Assembly (NCBI RefSeq): GCF_002843175.1
Contig: NZ_PJEO01000050.1
Coordinates: forward strand, 62,001-126,000
Direction of reading: 5' to 3'
Source: Confluentibacter flavum
GTDB lineage: Bacteria; Bacteroidota; Bacteroidia; Flavobacteriales; Flavobacteriaceae
Length of the DNA: 64,000 nucleotides
Part shown: one piece after another, positions 1-7,947 of the stretch
Position numbering within the stretch: position 1 is the first letter of the stretch
Layout: every line of letters begins with the position of its first letter
The notes under the pieces: generated by a model
What the model was told of the DNA's origin: nothing
Database searches by the model: none
Seen by the model: the letters and a program-made list of their open reading frames with translations, nothing else
Program-made: the position numbers and the translations under genes

Positions 1-3000
1 GTGTTTTGGTTGAAGGGATCGACTACATAGTAAACTATGAGTTAGGACGTGTGCAAATTTTAGATGAAGCGTTAAAAGCATCCAATACACCCATTAATAT
101 CTCTACAGAAAACAATGCGGTTTTTGGTCAACAAACCAGACGCTTTACTGGTCTTAATATTGAACATAAATTCAACGAAAACTTTGTATTAGGAGGTACA
201 CTCTTAAATCTTAACGAACGACCCATTACCCAAAAAGCGAATTATGGCACCGAACCAATTAATAATACAATCTTAGGGATTAATGGAAATTACGCCACCA
301 AAGTGCCGTTTTTAACTCGTTTGGTAAATATGTTGCCAAATATAGATACCGATGTGGAATCTAATTTGTCCTTAAGGGGTGAGTTTGCGTATTTAGCCCC
401 TGGAGCTCCCAAAGGCACCAATCTTAATGGAGAAGCAACGTCGTATGTGGATGATTTTGAAGGAACTCAAAACGCAATCGATTTAAAATCACAGTTATCA
501 TGGTTTTTATCCAGCAGACCTTTAGACTTAACAAATTCGCCAGGTGATGACAATAATGGTATTCAAAATGGTTATGGTAGAGCCATGTTAAACTGGTATA
601 CCATCGATCCTATTTTTTACACCAACCAAAGACCTAATGGCATATCTGATGACGATTTGTCCAGTTTATATACCAGTAGGGTTTTTATAAATGAACTGTT
701 TCCAGATAGAGAACTGGTGCAAGGTCAAAATTCGATATTGTTTACTTTAGATTTAGCGTATTATCCAACCGAAAGAGGGCCTTATAATTTTGACCCAAAC
801 GCGGCCAATGGCGTTTTAAATAATCCTACAGAATCTTGGGCCGGTATTACACGGCAATTAACATCAACCGATTTAGAACAGGCAAATGTAGAATATATTG
901 AATTTTGGTTGCAAGATCCATTTCAAGAGAATCCTACAAACCCTGGCGGGAAATTGGTTTTTAACCTAGGAAACATTTCCGAGGATATTATTAAAGATGG
1001 ACGTAAACTATATGAAAACGGTTTGCCAAAAAGTGGTGATGTAAGTTTGTTGCCAACTACGGCTTGGGGTACTGTGGTGCCTCAAAATCAAGCATTAGTG
1101 TATGCGTTCGATAGTACAGGAGAGGAGCGTGTTAATCAAGATGTAGGATACGATGGTTACAACGATGCTGAAGAGGCTGCCGTATTTGGTGCTGAGTTTG
1201 GACCAGATCCTTCAAAAGATAATTATACCTATTTTTTAAATACAGACGGAGATATTTTTGAACGTTACAAGCAGTACAATGGTGTGGAAGGCAATACGCC
1301 AGACACATTTAGTAATACAGATAGAGGTGCCAACACCCAACCGGATGTAGAAGATATTAATCGTGATAATACCATGAACACGATTGATAGTTATTTTGAG
1401 TATGAACTAGATATTACAAGACAAAATTTACCAGAAGATCAATTAGGATTTGATAATATGCCCGATTCAAATCCTTTAAAAGAATTTTTAAGGGATTACA
1501 AAGAACGCCCTCGTGCACTTGCTAATGGAGATAGTCAAAATGTTAGATGGTACTTACTTAGAGTCCCTGTTCAAGGAAGCCATGTAACGGCTGTTGGTGG
1601 TATTACTGATTTAAGATCGGTTCGTTTTGCTCGTGTTTTTCTTAAAGAATTTACTGAAACTACCATTTTTCGTTTTGGTACTTTAGATTTAGTAAGGAGC
1701 GATTGGAGGCGTTATAACCAAACGCTACAAACTGATAAAGATGATCCTGCCGATGACAATACAGATTTTTCGGTAGGCGTTATTGGTACGCTGGAAAACG
1801 AAGGTAGTTATAGCAGTCCTCCCGGAATCGAACCAGAAGAACTTTTTAACAATAATACGGTCATACCACAAAATGAACAATCACTAGTAGTGAATGTTTG
1901 TAATTTAGAATCAGAGGATTCCAGAGGGGTATTTAAAAATATCAGTATTGATATGCGCCAGTACAAACGTTTAAGAATGTTTTTACATGCAGAACCAGGA
2001 GATTCAGGGTCTTTAACGGACAATGATTTAGTTGGTTTTATACGAATAGGTAACGATTTAAACCAGAATTTCTATCAAATTGAGATTCCTTTACAAGTAT
2101 CAACCTCTAATTCAAGACAAGGGCTATGGCCAGAAGACAACGAAATTAATATAGCAATCGAACTTCTGGGTCAGATTAAATCAAATGGTATTTCAGATGG
2201 AACTTTAATAAATGAGGATCCCACATTTTATGATGTTGTAAATGGCGAATTAGTAGCAGTTACAGACCCGTTTTCTGGTTATGTGTCGGGACAACATCGT
2301 ATAGGGGTAAAAGGAAATCCAAATTTTGGTGACATCAGAACCCTTATGGTAGGCGTTAAAAATGCAACTAGTAGTAATGATATTTGTGCCGAAGTTTGGT
2401 TTAATGAACTTCGGTTGTCCGATATGGATAACGAAGGTGGTTGGGCCGCTGTAGTAAGTATGGATAGCAATTTCGCAGACTTCATGAATATTAGTGCTAC
2501 GGGAAGACAAAGTACTTCTGGTTTTGGTAGTTTAGATCAAGGGCCAAGTCAGCGTAGCCTTGAAGACGTCAAGCAATATGATGTAGTTGCCAACGTAAAC
2601 GTTGGACAGTTATTACCAAAAAAATGGGGCATTCAAATTCCTTTTAATTATGGACAAAGTGAAGAATTGATTACACCTAAATATGATCAGTTTTATGAAG
2701 ATTTAACCTTGCAATCTAGATTAGATGCTGCCAATTCTAGTGGTGAAGAGGAAACTATAAGACAACAATCTGAAGATTATACAAAACGACAAAGCATCAA
2801 CTTTATAGGCGTAAGAAAAACAAGAACAACCGATGCCACGCCCCGTTTTTATGATGTTGAAAATCTAACCTTAAACTATTCTTATAATGAAGTTGAACAT
2901 CGGGATTTTGAAATTGAAAATGCCGTAAACAAAACAGTAAGGGTTGGTGCTAATTATGCTTTTAACTTTAACCCTATTAATATTGAGCCTTTTAAAAAGA

Positions 3001-5090
3001 ATGATTCCTTGTTTACTGGAAAATACTGGAAAATACTAAAAGATTTCAACGTTAATTTACTACCAACGAGTTTTACCATCAATACAGATATTAACAGACA
3101 GTTTAATAAGCAAAAATTCAGGGATATTGATTTGGGTGGAGGCAATATTGGAATAGAAGAGTTGTTTCGAAGAAATTATACATTTGATTTTCAGTACACC
3201 ATTAATTATGCCCTTACTAACGCATTGCAATTAAACTTTACGGCAGCCAATAATAATATTGTGCGTAATTATTTTAAAGATGATATTCTTAATGGTGAAC
3301 AAGACCCTAATTTGGATGTTTGGGATGGCTTTCTGGATTTTGGCGACCCCAATAGACAATTTCAAAGATTAGGACTTACTTATAAATTACCGCTAGATAA
3401 AATTCCAACCTTTAGTTTCATCAATGCGACTTATGAATATATGGGAGATTTTCAATGGCAAAAGGGATCCGATTTATATGGCAATTTGGAACTCGATGGA
3501 CAGACCTATGATTTAGGGAACAATATTCAAAATGCTAATACCCATAATATTAATTCGGCACTCGATATGACCAAGCTATACAGATACATCGGGTTGGTTA
3601 AAAAGCCTATTTCGCGAGCTAGTACCACAACAACTAGTAGGGTTGGCCCTCCTGGCCCTGGACAAAATAATCCAGTTCAAGCAAACAGAAAACCCCAAGG
3701 AATCACTAAATTATTAAATGCTGGTGTAGATATATTAACAAGCATAAAAAGAATTCAACTTAATTATACGGAAAACAATGGTACTTTTTTACCAGGTTAT
3801 TTGCAAACACCCGGTTTTATAGGAACCCTCAAGCCAACTTTAGGTTACACGTTTGGTAGCCAAAGTGATATTAGATATTTAGCCGCTAGCCGTGGTTGGT
3901 TAACACTGTATCCAGAATTTAACCAACAATATACAGAAACACATACCAAACAATTAGATGTTTCTGCAAGCTTACAACCTGTAACTGATTTGCAAATAGA
4001 TGTTATAGGCAATAGGGCTTATTATGAAAACTATACTGAAAATTTTAGGGTTAATAATAATGGTGGAGAGTTACAATATGAATCGTTAACCCCAAATACA
4101 TTTGGGAATTTTAATATCTCTACACTTTTAATTAAAACGGCATTTGGTATAAGCGATGAAAATACATCGGATGCGTTTAATGATTTTAGAACAAACCGAC
4201 TTACCATTGCAAGAAGATTAGCTTCAGAAAGAGGTGCCGATGTTAATGATGTTGATGCAGATGGCTATCCAAATGGGTTTGGTAAAAATAGTCAAGCGGT
4301 ATTGCTGCCTGCCTTTTTAGCGGCCTATACGGGGCAAGATGCCAGTAAAGTAAAACTGGGCGCATTTAGGAATGTGCCTATCCCTAACTGGGATTTAAAA
4401 TACACGGGCTTTATGAAGTTTGCTTGGTTTAAAAAGAATTTCAGACGTTTTTCAATCAATCACGGTTATCGTTCTTTTTACACCATCAATCAATTTAGGT
4501 CTAATTTAGATTTTAATGGTATCGATTATGGTTTGGATTATGCATCGCAACCAAATGATGATTTAGACCAATCTGGAAATTTTAAAAACCAAACATTATA
4601 CAGCAATATAAATTTAGAAGAACATTTTAGTCCGCTTATTAGAATTGATATGGAGATGCAAAACTCCATAAAGATTTTGGCTGAAATTAAAAAAGATAGA
4701 TTATTATCACTTAGTTTCGATAATAATTTATTGACCGAAATTCAAGGAAATGAATACATTATAGGTTTGGGTTATAGGATTAAAGATTTGCGCATACGCT
4801 CTAATTTAGCTGGACCAAGTGCACGTATTGTAAGCGACTTAAATATGAAAGCGGATATTTCCATCAGGGATAATAAAACCATTATTAGATATTTAGATTT
4901 AGAGAACAATCAAATAACCTCAGGGCAAACCATTTGGATGTTAAAATATTCGGCCGATTATGCGTTTAGTAAAAATCTAACAGCCTTGTTTTATTTTGAT
5001 TATTCGTTTTCAGAGTATGCAATTTCAACAGCATTTCCGCAAACCACCATCCGTTCCGGATTTACGCTAAGGTATAATTTCGGAAATTAA
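1..5090 (+). CDS. sprA: SprA, T9SS outer-membrane translocon / gliding protein (5' end missing)
   Basis: Carboxy-terminal part, about 1,690 residues, of SprA, the giant outer-membrane barrel that forms the conduit of the type IX secretion system and is needed for gliding and protein export in flavobacteria. The frame is open at the left edge (codons in phase from base 3), so the amino end is outside the window; family members are known to be over 2,300 residues. The stretch SYVDDFEGTQNAIDL near the start is typical of the family, and the tail is a long run of alternating aromatic beta-strands ending in TLRYNFGN, as expected of a barrel. A TTG near base 6 is not the true start. The next genes are gcvH, a VanZ-like gene, tonB and remB, an order common in Flavobacteriaceae. 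Identification is firm; only the start is missing. Confidence 0.95.
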   Translation, partial: VLVEGIDYIVNYELGRVQILDEALKASNTPINISTENNAVFGQQTRRFTGLNIEHKFNENFVLGGTLLNLNERPITQKANYGTEPINNTILGINGNYATKVPFLTRLVNMLPNIDTDVESNLSLRGEFAYLAPGAPKGTNLNGEATSYVDDFEGTQNAIDLKSQLSWFLSSRPLDLTNSPGDDNNGIQNGYGRAMLNWYTIDPIFYTNQRPNGISDDDLSSLYTSRVFINELFPDRELVQGQNSILFTLDLAYYPTERGPYNFDPNAANGVLNNPTESWAGITRQLTSTDLEQANVEYIEFWLQDPFQENPTNPGGKLVFNLGNISEDIIKDGRKLYENGLPKSGDVSLLPTTAWGTVVPQNQALVYAFDSTGEERVNQDVGYDGYNDAEEAAVFGAEFGPDPSKDNYTYFLNTDGDIFERYKQYNGVEGNTPDTFSNTDRGANTQPDVEDINRDNTMNTIDSYFEYELDITRQNLPEDQLGFDNMPDSNPLKEFLRDYKERPRALANGDSQNVRWYLLRVPVQGSHVTAVGGITDLRSVRFARVFLKEFTETTIFRFGTLDLVRSDWRRYNQTLQTDKDDPADDNTDFSVGVIGTLENEGSYSSPPGIEPEELFNNNTVIPQNEQSLVVNVCNLESEDSRGVFKNISIDMRQYKRLRMFLHAEPGDSGSLTDNDLVGFIRIGNDLNQNFYQIEIPLQVSTSNSRQGLWPEDNEINIAIELLGQIKSNGISDGTLINEDPTFYDVVNGELVAVTDPFSGYVSGQHRIGVKGNPNFGDIRTLMVGVKNATSSNDICAEVWFNELRLSDMDNEGGWAAVVSMDSNFADFMNISATGRQSTSGFGSLDQGPSQRSLEDVKQYDVVANVNVGQLLPKKWGIQIPFNYGQSEELITPKYDQFYEDLTLQSRLDAANSSGEEETIRQQSEDYTKRQSINFIGVRKTRTTDATPRFYDVENLTLNYSYNEVEHRDFEIENAVNKTVRVGANYAFNFNPINIEPFKKNDSLFTGKYWKILKDFNVNLLPTSFTINTDINRQFNKQKFRDIDLGGGNIGIEELFRRNYTFDFQYTINYALTNALQLNFTAANNNIVRNYFKDDILNGEQDPNLDVWDGFLDFGDPNRQFQRLGLTYKLPLDKIPTFSFINATYEYMGDFQWQKGSDLYGNLELDGQTYDLGNNIQNANTHNINSALDMTKLYRYIGLVKKPISRASTTTTSRVGPPGPGQNNPVQANRKPQGITKLLNAGVDILTSIKRIQLNYTENNGTFLPGYLQTPGFIGTLKPTLGYTFGSQSDIRYLAASRGWLTLYPEFNQQYTETHTKQLDVSASLQPVTDLQIDVIGNRAYYENYTENFRVNNNGGELQYESLTPNTFGNFNISTLLIKTAFGISDENTSDAFNDFRTNRLTIARRLASERGADVNDVDADGYPNGFGKNSQAVLLPAFLAAYTGQDASKVKLGAFRNVPIPNWDLKYTGFMKFAWFKKNFRRFSINHGYRSFYTINQFRSNLDFNGIDYGLDYASQPNDDLDQSGNFKNQTLYSNINLEEHFSPLIRIDMEMQNSIKILAEIKKDRLLSLSFDNNLLTEIQGNEYIIGLGYRIKDLRIRSNLAGPSARIVSDLNMKADISIRDNKTIIRYLDLENNQITSGQTIWMLKYSADYAFSKNLTALFYFDYSFSEYAISTAFPQTTIRSGFTLRYNFGN

Positions 5091-5102
5091 AAATATATCT
5101 GT

Positions 5103-5132
5103 TTGAATTTAAAGTTCGAATAGATACATTTG
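5103..5132 (+). promoter_or_regulatory. Bacteroidetes-type promoter of gcvH
   Basis: TTG at 5103-5105 and TACATTTG at 5125-5132, separated by 19 bases, match the Bacteroidetes consensus TTG ... TAnnTTTG. It lies 26 bases before the gcvH ATG and after the sprA stop, so gcvH is probably transcribed separately from sprA. Seen directly; activity is inferred. Confidence 0.6.
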
Positions 5133-5157
5133 CCCATATTTAACTTAAAACAATAAC

Positions 5158-5538
5158 ATGAATATTCCATCAGAATTAAAATATACAAAGGACCACGAAT
5201 GGGTTAAGATTGAAGGAGATATTGCCACAGTCGGCATTACAGATTTTGCGCAAAGTGAATTGGGCGATATTGTATATGTTGAAGTTGAAACATTAGATGA
5301 AACATTGGCCGCCGAAGAAATTTTTGGAACGGTTGAGGCTGTAAAAACGGTTTCAGATTTGTTTTTACCCTTATCAGGAGACATTGTTGAATTTAATAAT
5401 GCTTTAGAAGACGAACCAGAAAAGGTTAATAAAGACCCTTATGGTGATGGTTGGATGATAAAAATAAAGTGTTCTAACCTAAGTGAGGTCGATAATTTAT
5501 TATCTTCAGAAGAATACAAAAACCTTGTCGGTGCTTAA
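5158..5538 (+). CDS. gcvH: Glycine cleavage system H protein
   Basis: Lipoyl carrier of the glycine cleavage complex: it shuttles the aminomethyl group from the P protein to the T protein and is reoxidised by the L protein in the cytoplasm. The 126-residue length is normal for the family. The lipoylation site is the lysine of [12 protein letters not shown] (Lys63), in the usual beta-hairpin, preceded by the conserved KDHEWV near residue 11. Its own promoter lies just upstream. The other cleavage-system genes are not in the window. The 3' end overlaps the following VanZ-like gene by 8 bases if the GTG at 5531 is used, suggesting co-translation. No oddities. Confidence 0.96.
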   Translation: MNIPSELKYTKDHEWVKIEGDIATVGITDFAQSELGDIVYVEVETLDETLAAEEIFGTVEAVKTVSDLFLPLSGDIVEFNNALEDEPEKVNKDPYGDGWMIKIKCSNLSEVDNLLSSEEYKNLVGA

Positions 5539-5908
5539 AAAGTATTTATTTTTAATAACCATTTTTTATTCTTTGGCACTGGCTTCGGTTTGTTTATTAC
5601 CAATTAAAAAGTTACCAGATGTGGGTGTATCCTTCGGCGACAAGATCTTTCACTCATTATCGTACGCTGTTTTAGCTTTTTTATGGTTTTATACCTTTTT
5701 TTTTCAATTTAAAATAAGTAAAACAAAAGCCATCTTGTTTGCATCTGTTATATCGATTATTTTTGGTATAATTATTGAGGTATTGCAAGGAGTGTTTACA
5801 TCAACAAGACAAGCGGATGTGTATGATGTGCTAGCGAATTCCTTGGGAGTATTGTTTGCGGCATGTTTGTTACTGTTAAAAAATATAAATACAGTTAAAA
5901 AATTATAA
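5531..5908 (+). CDS. VanZ-like membrane protein
   Basis: Small integral membrane protein of the VanZ-like family, about 125 residues, with four hydrophobic segments and the family pattern [15 protein letters not shown] followed by [24 protein letters not shown]. The exact role is unknown; VanZ itself modestly affects teicoplanin resistance in Gram-positives, but flavobacterial members are uncharacterised. I place the start at GTG 5531, which overlaps the gcvH stop by 8 bases and begins with a plausible lysine plus hydrophobic segment. An in-frame GTG at 5483 would overlap gcvH by 56 bases and adds only polar residues, so it is less likely. Placement between gcvH and tonB is recurrent in flavobacteria. 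Confidence 0.85.
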   Translation: MLKKYLFLITIFYSLALASVCLLPIKKLPDVGVSFGDKIFHSLSYAVLAFLWFYTFFFQFKISKTKAILFASVISIIFGIIIEVLQGVFTSTRQADVYDVLANSLGVLFAACLLLLKNINTVKKL

Positions 5909-5968
5909 ACGCTTGCAATTTTGATAAATAAATACTTATTTTAGCAATCTTCAAAAACAGTATAAATT

Positions 5969-6688
5969 ATGGAACCTAAAAAAAATCCTAAAGCAAATGT
6001 TGGACGTAACAGTTCGCTTTACTTCGCAATTGGTTTAATGCTCATGTTATTTTTAACCAATTTTGCCATTAATTATAAAACCTATGATAAATCTAATATA
6101 GATATAGGTCAATTAAATTTAGATGATGAAATAGAAGAAGAAATTCCAATTACAGAACAATTAGTACAACCACCACCACCACCACCACCACCAGCTCCAA
6201 CTGAAGTAATTGAGATTGTTGAAGATGAGGAAGAAGTTGAGGAGACCATCATACAATCGACTGAAACTAGTCAAACTGAAGAAATTGTAGAAGTGCAACA
6301 AATCGAAGTAGCACAAGTAGAGGAAGACCTTGAAGTGCCATTTGCAGTTATTGAAAATGTTCCTACATATCCTGGTTGTGAAAAAGGGAATAATGAGCAA
6401 AAGAAAAAATGTATGTCTGAAAAAATTCAAGAATTTGTTGGAAAAAAATTCAATACAGACTTGGCAAGTGATTTAGGATTATCTGGAAGACAACGTATCA
6501 CTGTTATGTTTAAAATAGACAAAACAGGTGCTGTAACTGGTGTTCAGTCTAGAGCTCCACATCCAGGTTTAGAAAAAGAGGCTGCTAGAGTCATCAATTT
6601 ATTGCCAAAAATGTTGCCAGGAAAACAACGTGGTAAAGCTGTTACCGTGCCATATTCATTACCTATAGTTTTTGTAGTTCAAGATTGA
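5969..6688 (+). CDS. Energy transducer TonB, first paralogue
   Basis: TonB-like protein that would couple the ExbB-ExbD proton motive force to outer-membrane receptors. It has an inner-membrane anchor at about residues 17-36, a proline run of eight residues at 68-75 followed by an acidic, Glu-rich linker, and a carboxy TonB domain from about residue 130 ending in YSLPIVFVVQD. The Bacteroidetes signature VENVPTYPGCEKG and a second cysteine in KKCMSEK, about ten residues later, open the domain. The proline run is encoded by a CCA trinucleotide repeat. A promoter-like TTG (5913) and TATTTTAG (5937) precede it, the latter one base off consensus. A strong terminator follows. No exbB or exbD gene is present here, so the transducer must use components encoded elsewhere. 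Confidence 0.92.
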   Translation: MEPKKNPKANVGRNSSLYFAIGLMLMLFLTNFAINYKTYDKSNIDIGQLNLDDEIEEEIPITEQLVQPPPPPPPPAPTEVIEIVEDEEEVEETIIQSTETSQTEEIVEVQQIEVAQVEEDLEVPFAVIENVPTYPGCEKGNNEQKKKCMSEKIQEFVGKKFNTDLASDLGLSGRQRITVMFKIDKTGAVTGVQSRAPHPGLEKEAARVINLLPKMLPGKQRGKAVTVPYSLPIVFVVQD

Positions 6689-6711
6689 TTTTTTTTAAAA
6701 TTCTTTACATA

Positions 6712-6756
6712 AAATCCCGTTACAAAAATTTTTGTAACGGGATTTCTTTTTTGGTA
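6712..6756 (+). terminator. Rho-independent terminator after tonB 1
   Basis: A perfect 34-base palindrome at 6712-6745, with arms of 17 bases beginning AAATCCCGTTAC and meeting at AAAAATTTTT, is followed by a T-rich run. It sits 23 bases after the tonB stop and separates the two tonB paralogues into different transcripts. Confidence 0.85.
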
Positions 6757-6803
6757 TGCTTCTTGTGATTTTATCATAATATTAACATTTAAATTATTAC
6801 ATT

Positions 6804-7586
6804 ATGAAAACTCCAAAAAAGACTCTAGACCTCATTCGGCAAAATGAGCAAGTCGTAAAAAAATCACAAAAGCATGATGCAAATTTACAAAAAAACTCCG
6901 TTCTGTTTTTTCAGGTAGGGTTAATTGTATGTTTTTTGGCAGCCTATGGCTTGCTTGAAATGAATTTTGAAAAAACAGATGACATTGTAACCGCTTATCC
7001 TCGAATGGACGACAATGACCTATACGTTTTTCATGATCCCGTAAAAGTTTATGAAGAAGAAGTTAAAAAAGAACTAGTAAAAAAGATACCTAATAGTTTC
7101 AAGGAACCAACTATAAGTGATGATCCTACTATCGAAGTAATCTCAGAAATTTTTACAGAACCTCCAGTTATAGATAAGCCAATATCTCCAGGTGATATAA
7201 AAGTTGATGTAGTGCCAGAAGACATTCCAATACATATAACTTTTATTGAACAAGTGCCAATCTACCCTGGTTGTGAAAAAGAAAAAAGTAACGATGCAAA
7301 ACGTAAATGCATGTCCGAAAAAATAACCAAATTAGTTCAAAAACAATTTGATACCAATTTAGCTGGTGAGTTGGGTTTAACAGGGAAACAAGTTATAAGA
7401 ACACAATTTAAAATTGATAAAACTGGGCATGTTACAGATATTCAAATACGGGCTCCACATTCAAAACTAAAAGAAGAAGCAGAACGCGTACTTAACCAAA
7501 TTCCTGATATGACCCCTGGGAGGCAGCAAAATAAAAATGTAGGTGTTATTTATTCCCTACCCATTGTATTTCAGGTACAGAATTAG
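6804..7586 (+). CDS. Energy transducer TonB, second paralogue
   Basis: Second TonB-type protein, 260 residues. A longer polar cytoplasmic head (residues 1-31) precedes one membrane segment (about 32-53), then a periplasmic linker with scattered prolines instead of a pure proline run, and a carboxy TonB domain from about residue 145. The domain shares with the upstream paralogue the pattern VPIYPGCEKE...KRKCMSEKI, RAPH, and the ending YSLPIVFQVQN, so the pair arose by tandem duplication and then diverged in linker and head. Each copy is bounded by its own terminator. Which receptors each serves cannot be told from sequence. Confidence 0.9.
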   Translation: MKTPKKTLDLIRQNEQVVKKSQKHDANLQKNSVLFFQVGLIVCFLAAYGLLEMNFEKTDDIVTAYPRMDDNDLYVFHDPVKVYEEEVKKELVKKIPNSFKEPTISDDPTIEVISEIFTEPPVIDKPISPGDIKVDVVPEDIPIHITFIEQVPIYPGCEKEKSNDAKRKCMSEKITKLVQKQFDTNLAGELGLTGKQVIRTQFKIDKTGHVTDIQIRAPHSKLKEEAERVLNQIPDMTPGRQQNKNVGVIYSLPIVFQVQN

Positions 7587-7610
7587 TAATGCATAAAATA
7601 TTATATTTTG

Positions 7611-7646
7611 AAAACCGTTATCATAGCAGTGATAACGGTTTTTTAA
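7611..7646 (+). terminator. Rho-independent terminator after tonB 2
   Basis: Inverted repeat AAAACCGTTATCA (7611-7623) and TGATAACGGTTTT (7630-7642) with a 6-base loop, followed by further T residues. It lies 24 bases after the tonB 2 stop. Confidence 0.85.
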
Positions 7647-7649
7647 TCG

Positions 7650-7750
7650 AAAGAATTCCTCGACGTTTTGCGTCGGGTTTCCGTTGAAATTGTCATTGAC
7701 TTTGTCGAATCTTCGATTTCCCGTGACATCGTAAGATTCATGAATTCTTT
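7650..7750. repeat. 101-bp palindrome-rich intergenic element
   Basis: The stretch is bounded by perfect 9-base inverted arms, AAAGAATTC at 7650-7658 and GAATTCTTT at 7742-7750. Inside are smaller stems: CGACG/CGTCG (7661-7675), GTCA-T-TGAC (about 7692-7700) and TCGAA-TC-TTCGA (7705-7716). It is more GC-rich than its surroundings and has no reading frame. The architecture resembles a short non-autonomous repeat of REP or MITE type, but no second copy is in the window, so this is a candidate only. Confidence 0.45.
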
Positions 7751-7888
7751 ATTATAAAAATATTAAGTAATGAATAAAACGGGAATCCAAATATAGAATT
7801 TTGATTATTGATCCAAAGGTCAAAATGAAACGAGCGAAATGCCTCTATGGCTCTGCCTCGAAGATGGTTCGTTTCAAAAAATTCTTTA

Positions 7889-7919
7889 TTGGCTCATTAT
7901 TAAAAATATACTATCTTTC
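7889..7919 (+). promoter_or_regulatory. Promoter of the remB-like gene
   Basis: TTG at 7889-7891 and TATCTTTC at 7912-7919 with a 20-base spacer; the second box is one base off TAnnTTTG. It lies 28 bases before the ATG at 7948 and inside the upstream extension of the reading frame, which argues that translation starts at 7948 and not at the TTG at 7801. Just upstream, TGAAACGA (7826) and TCGTTTCA (7869) form an inverted pair of unknown role. Confidence 0.5.
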
Positions 7920-7947
7920 AACTCTAAATCAATTCTTTTTAATTCTT

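Noticed and set aside
6161-6430. Minus-strand frame with a tryptophan run opposite the TonB proline run
   Set aside because: It is only the complement of the CCA repeat encoding prolines; the plus-strand TonB reading is unambiguous.
7801-7947. Extension of the remB-like gene to TTG 7801
   Set aside because: The sequence contains the promoter (7889-7919) and an inverted repeat; the ATG at 7948 starts a good signal peptide.
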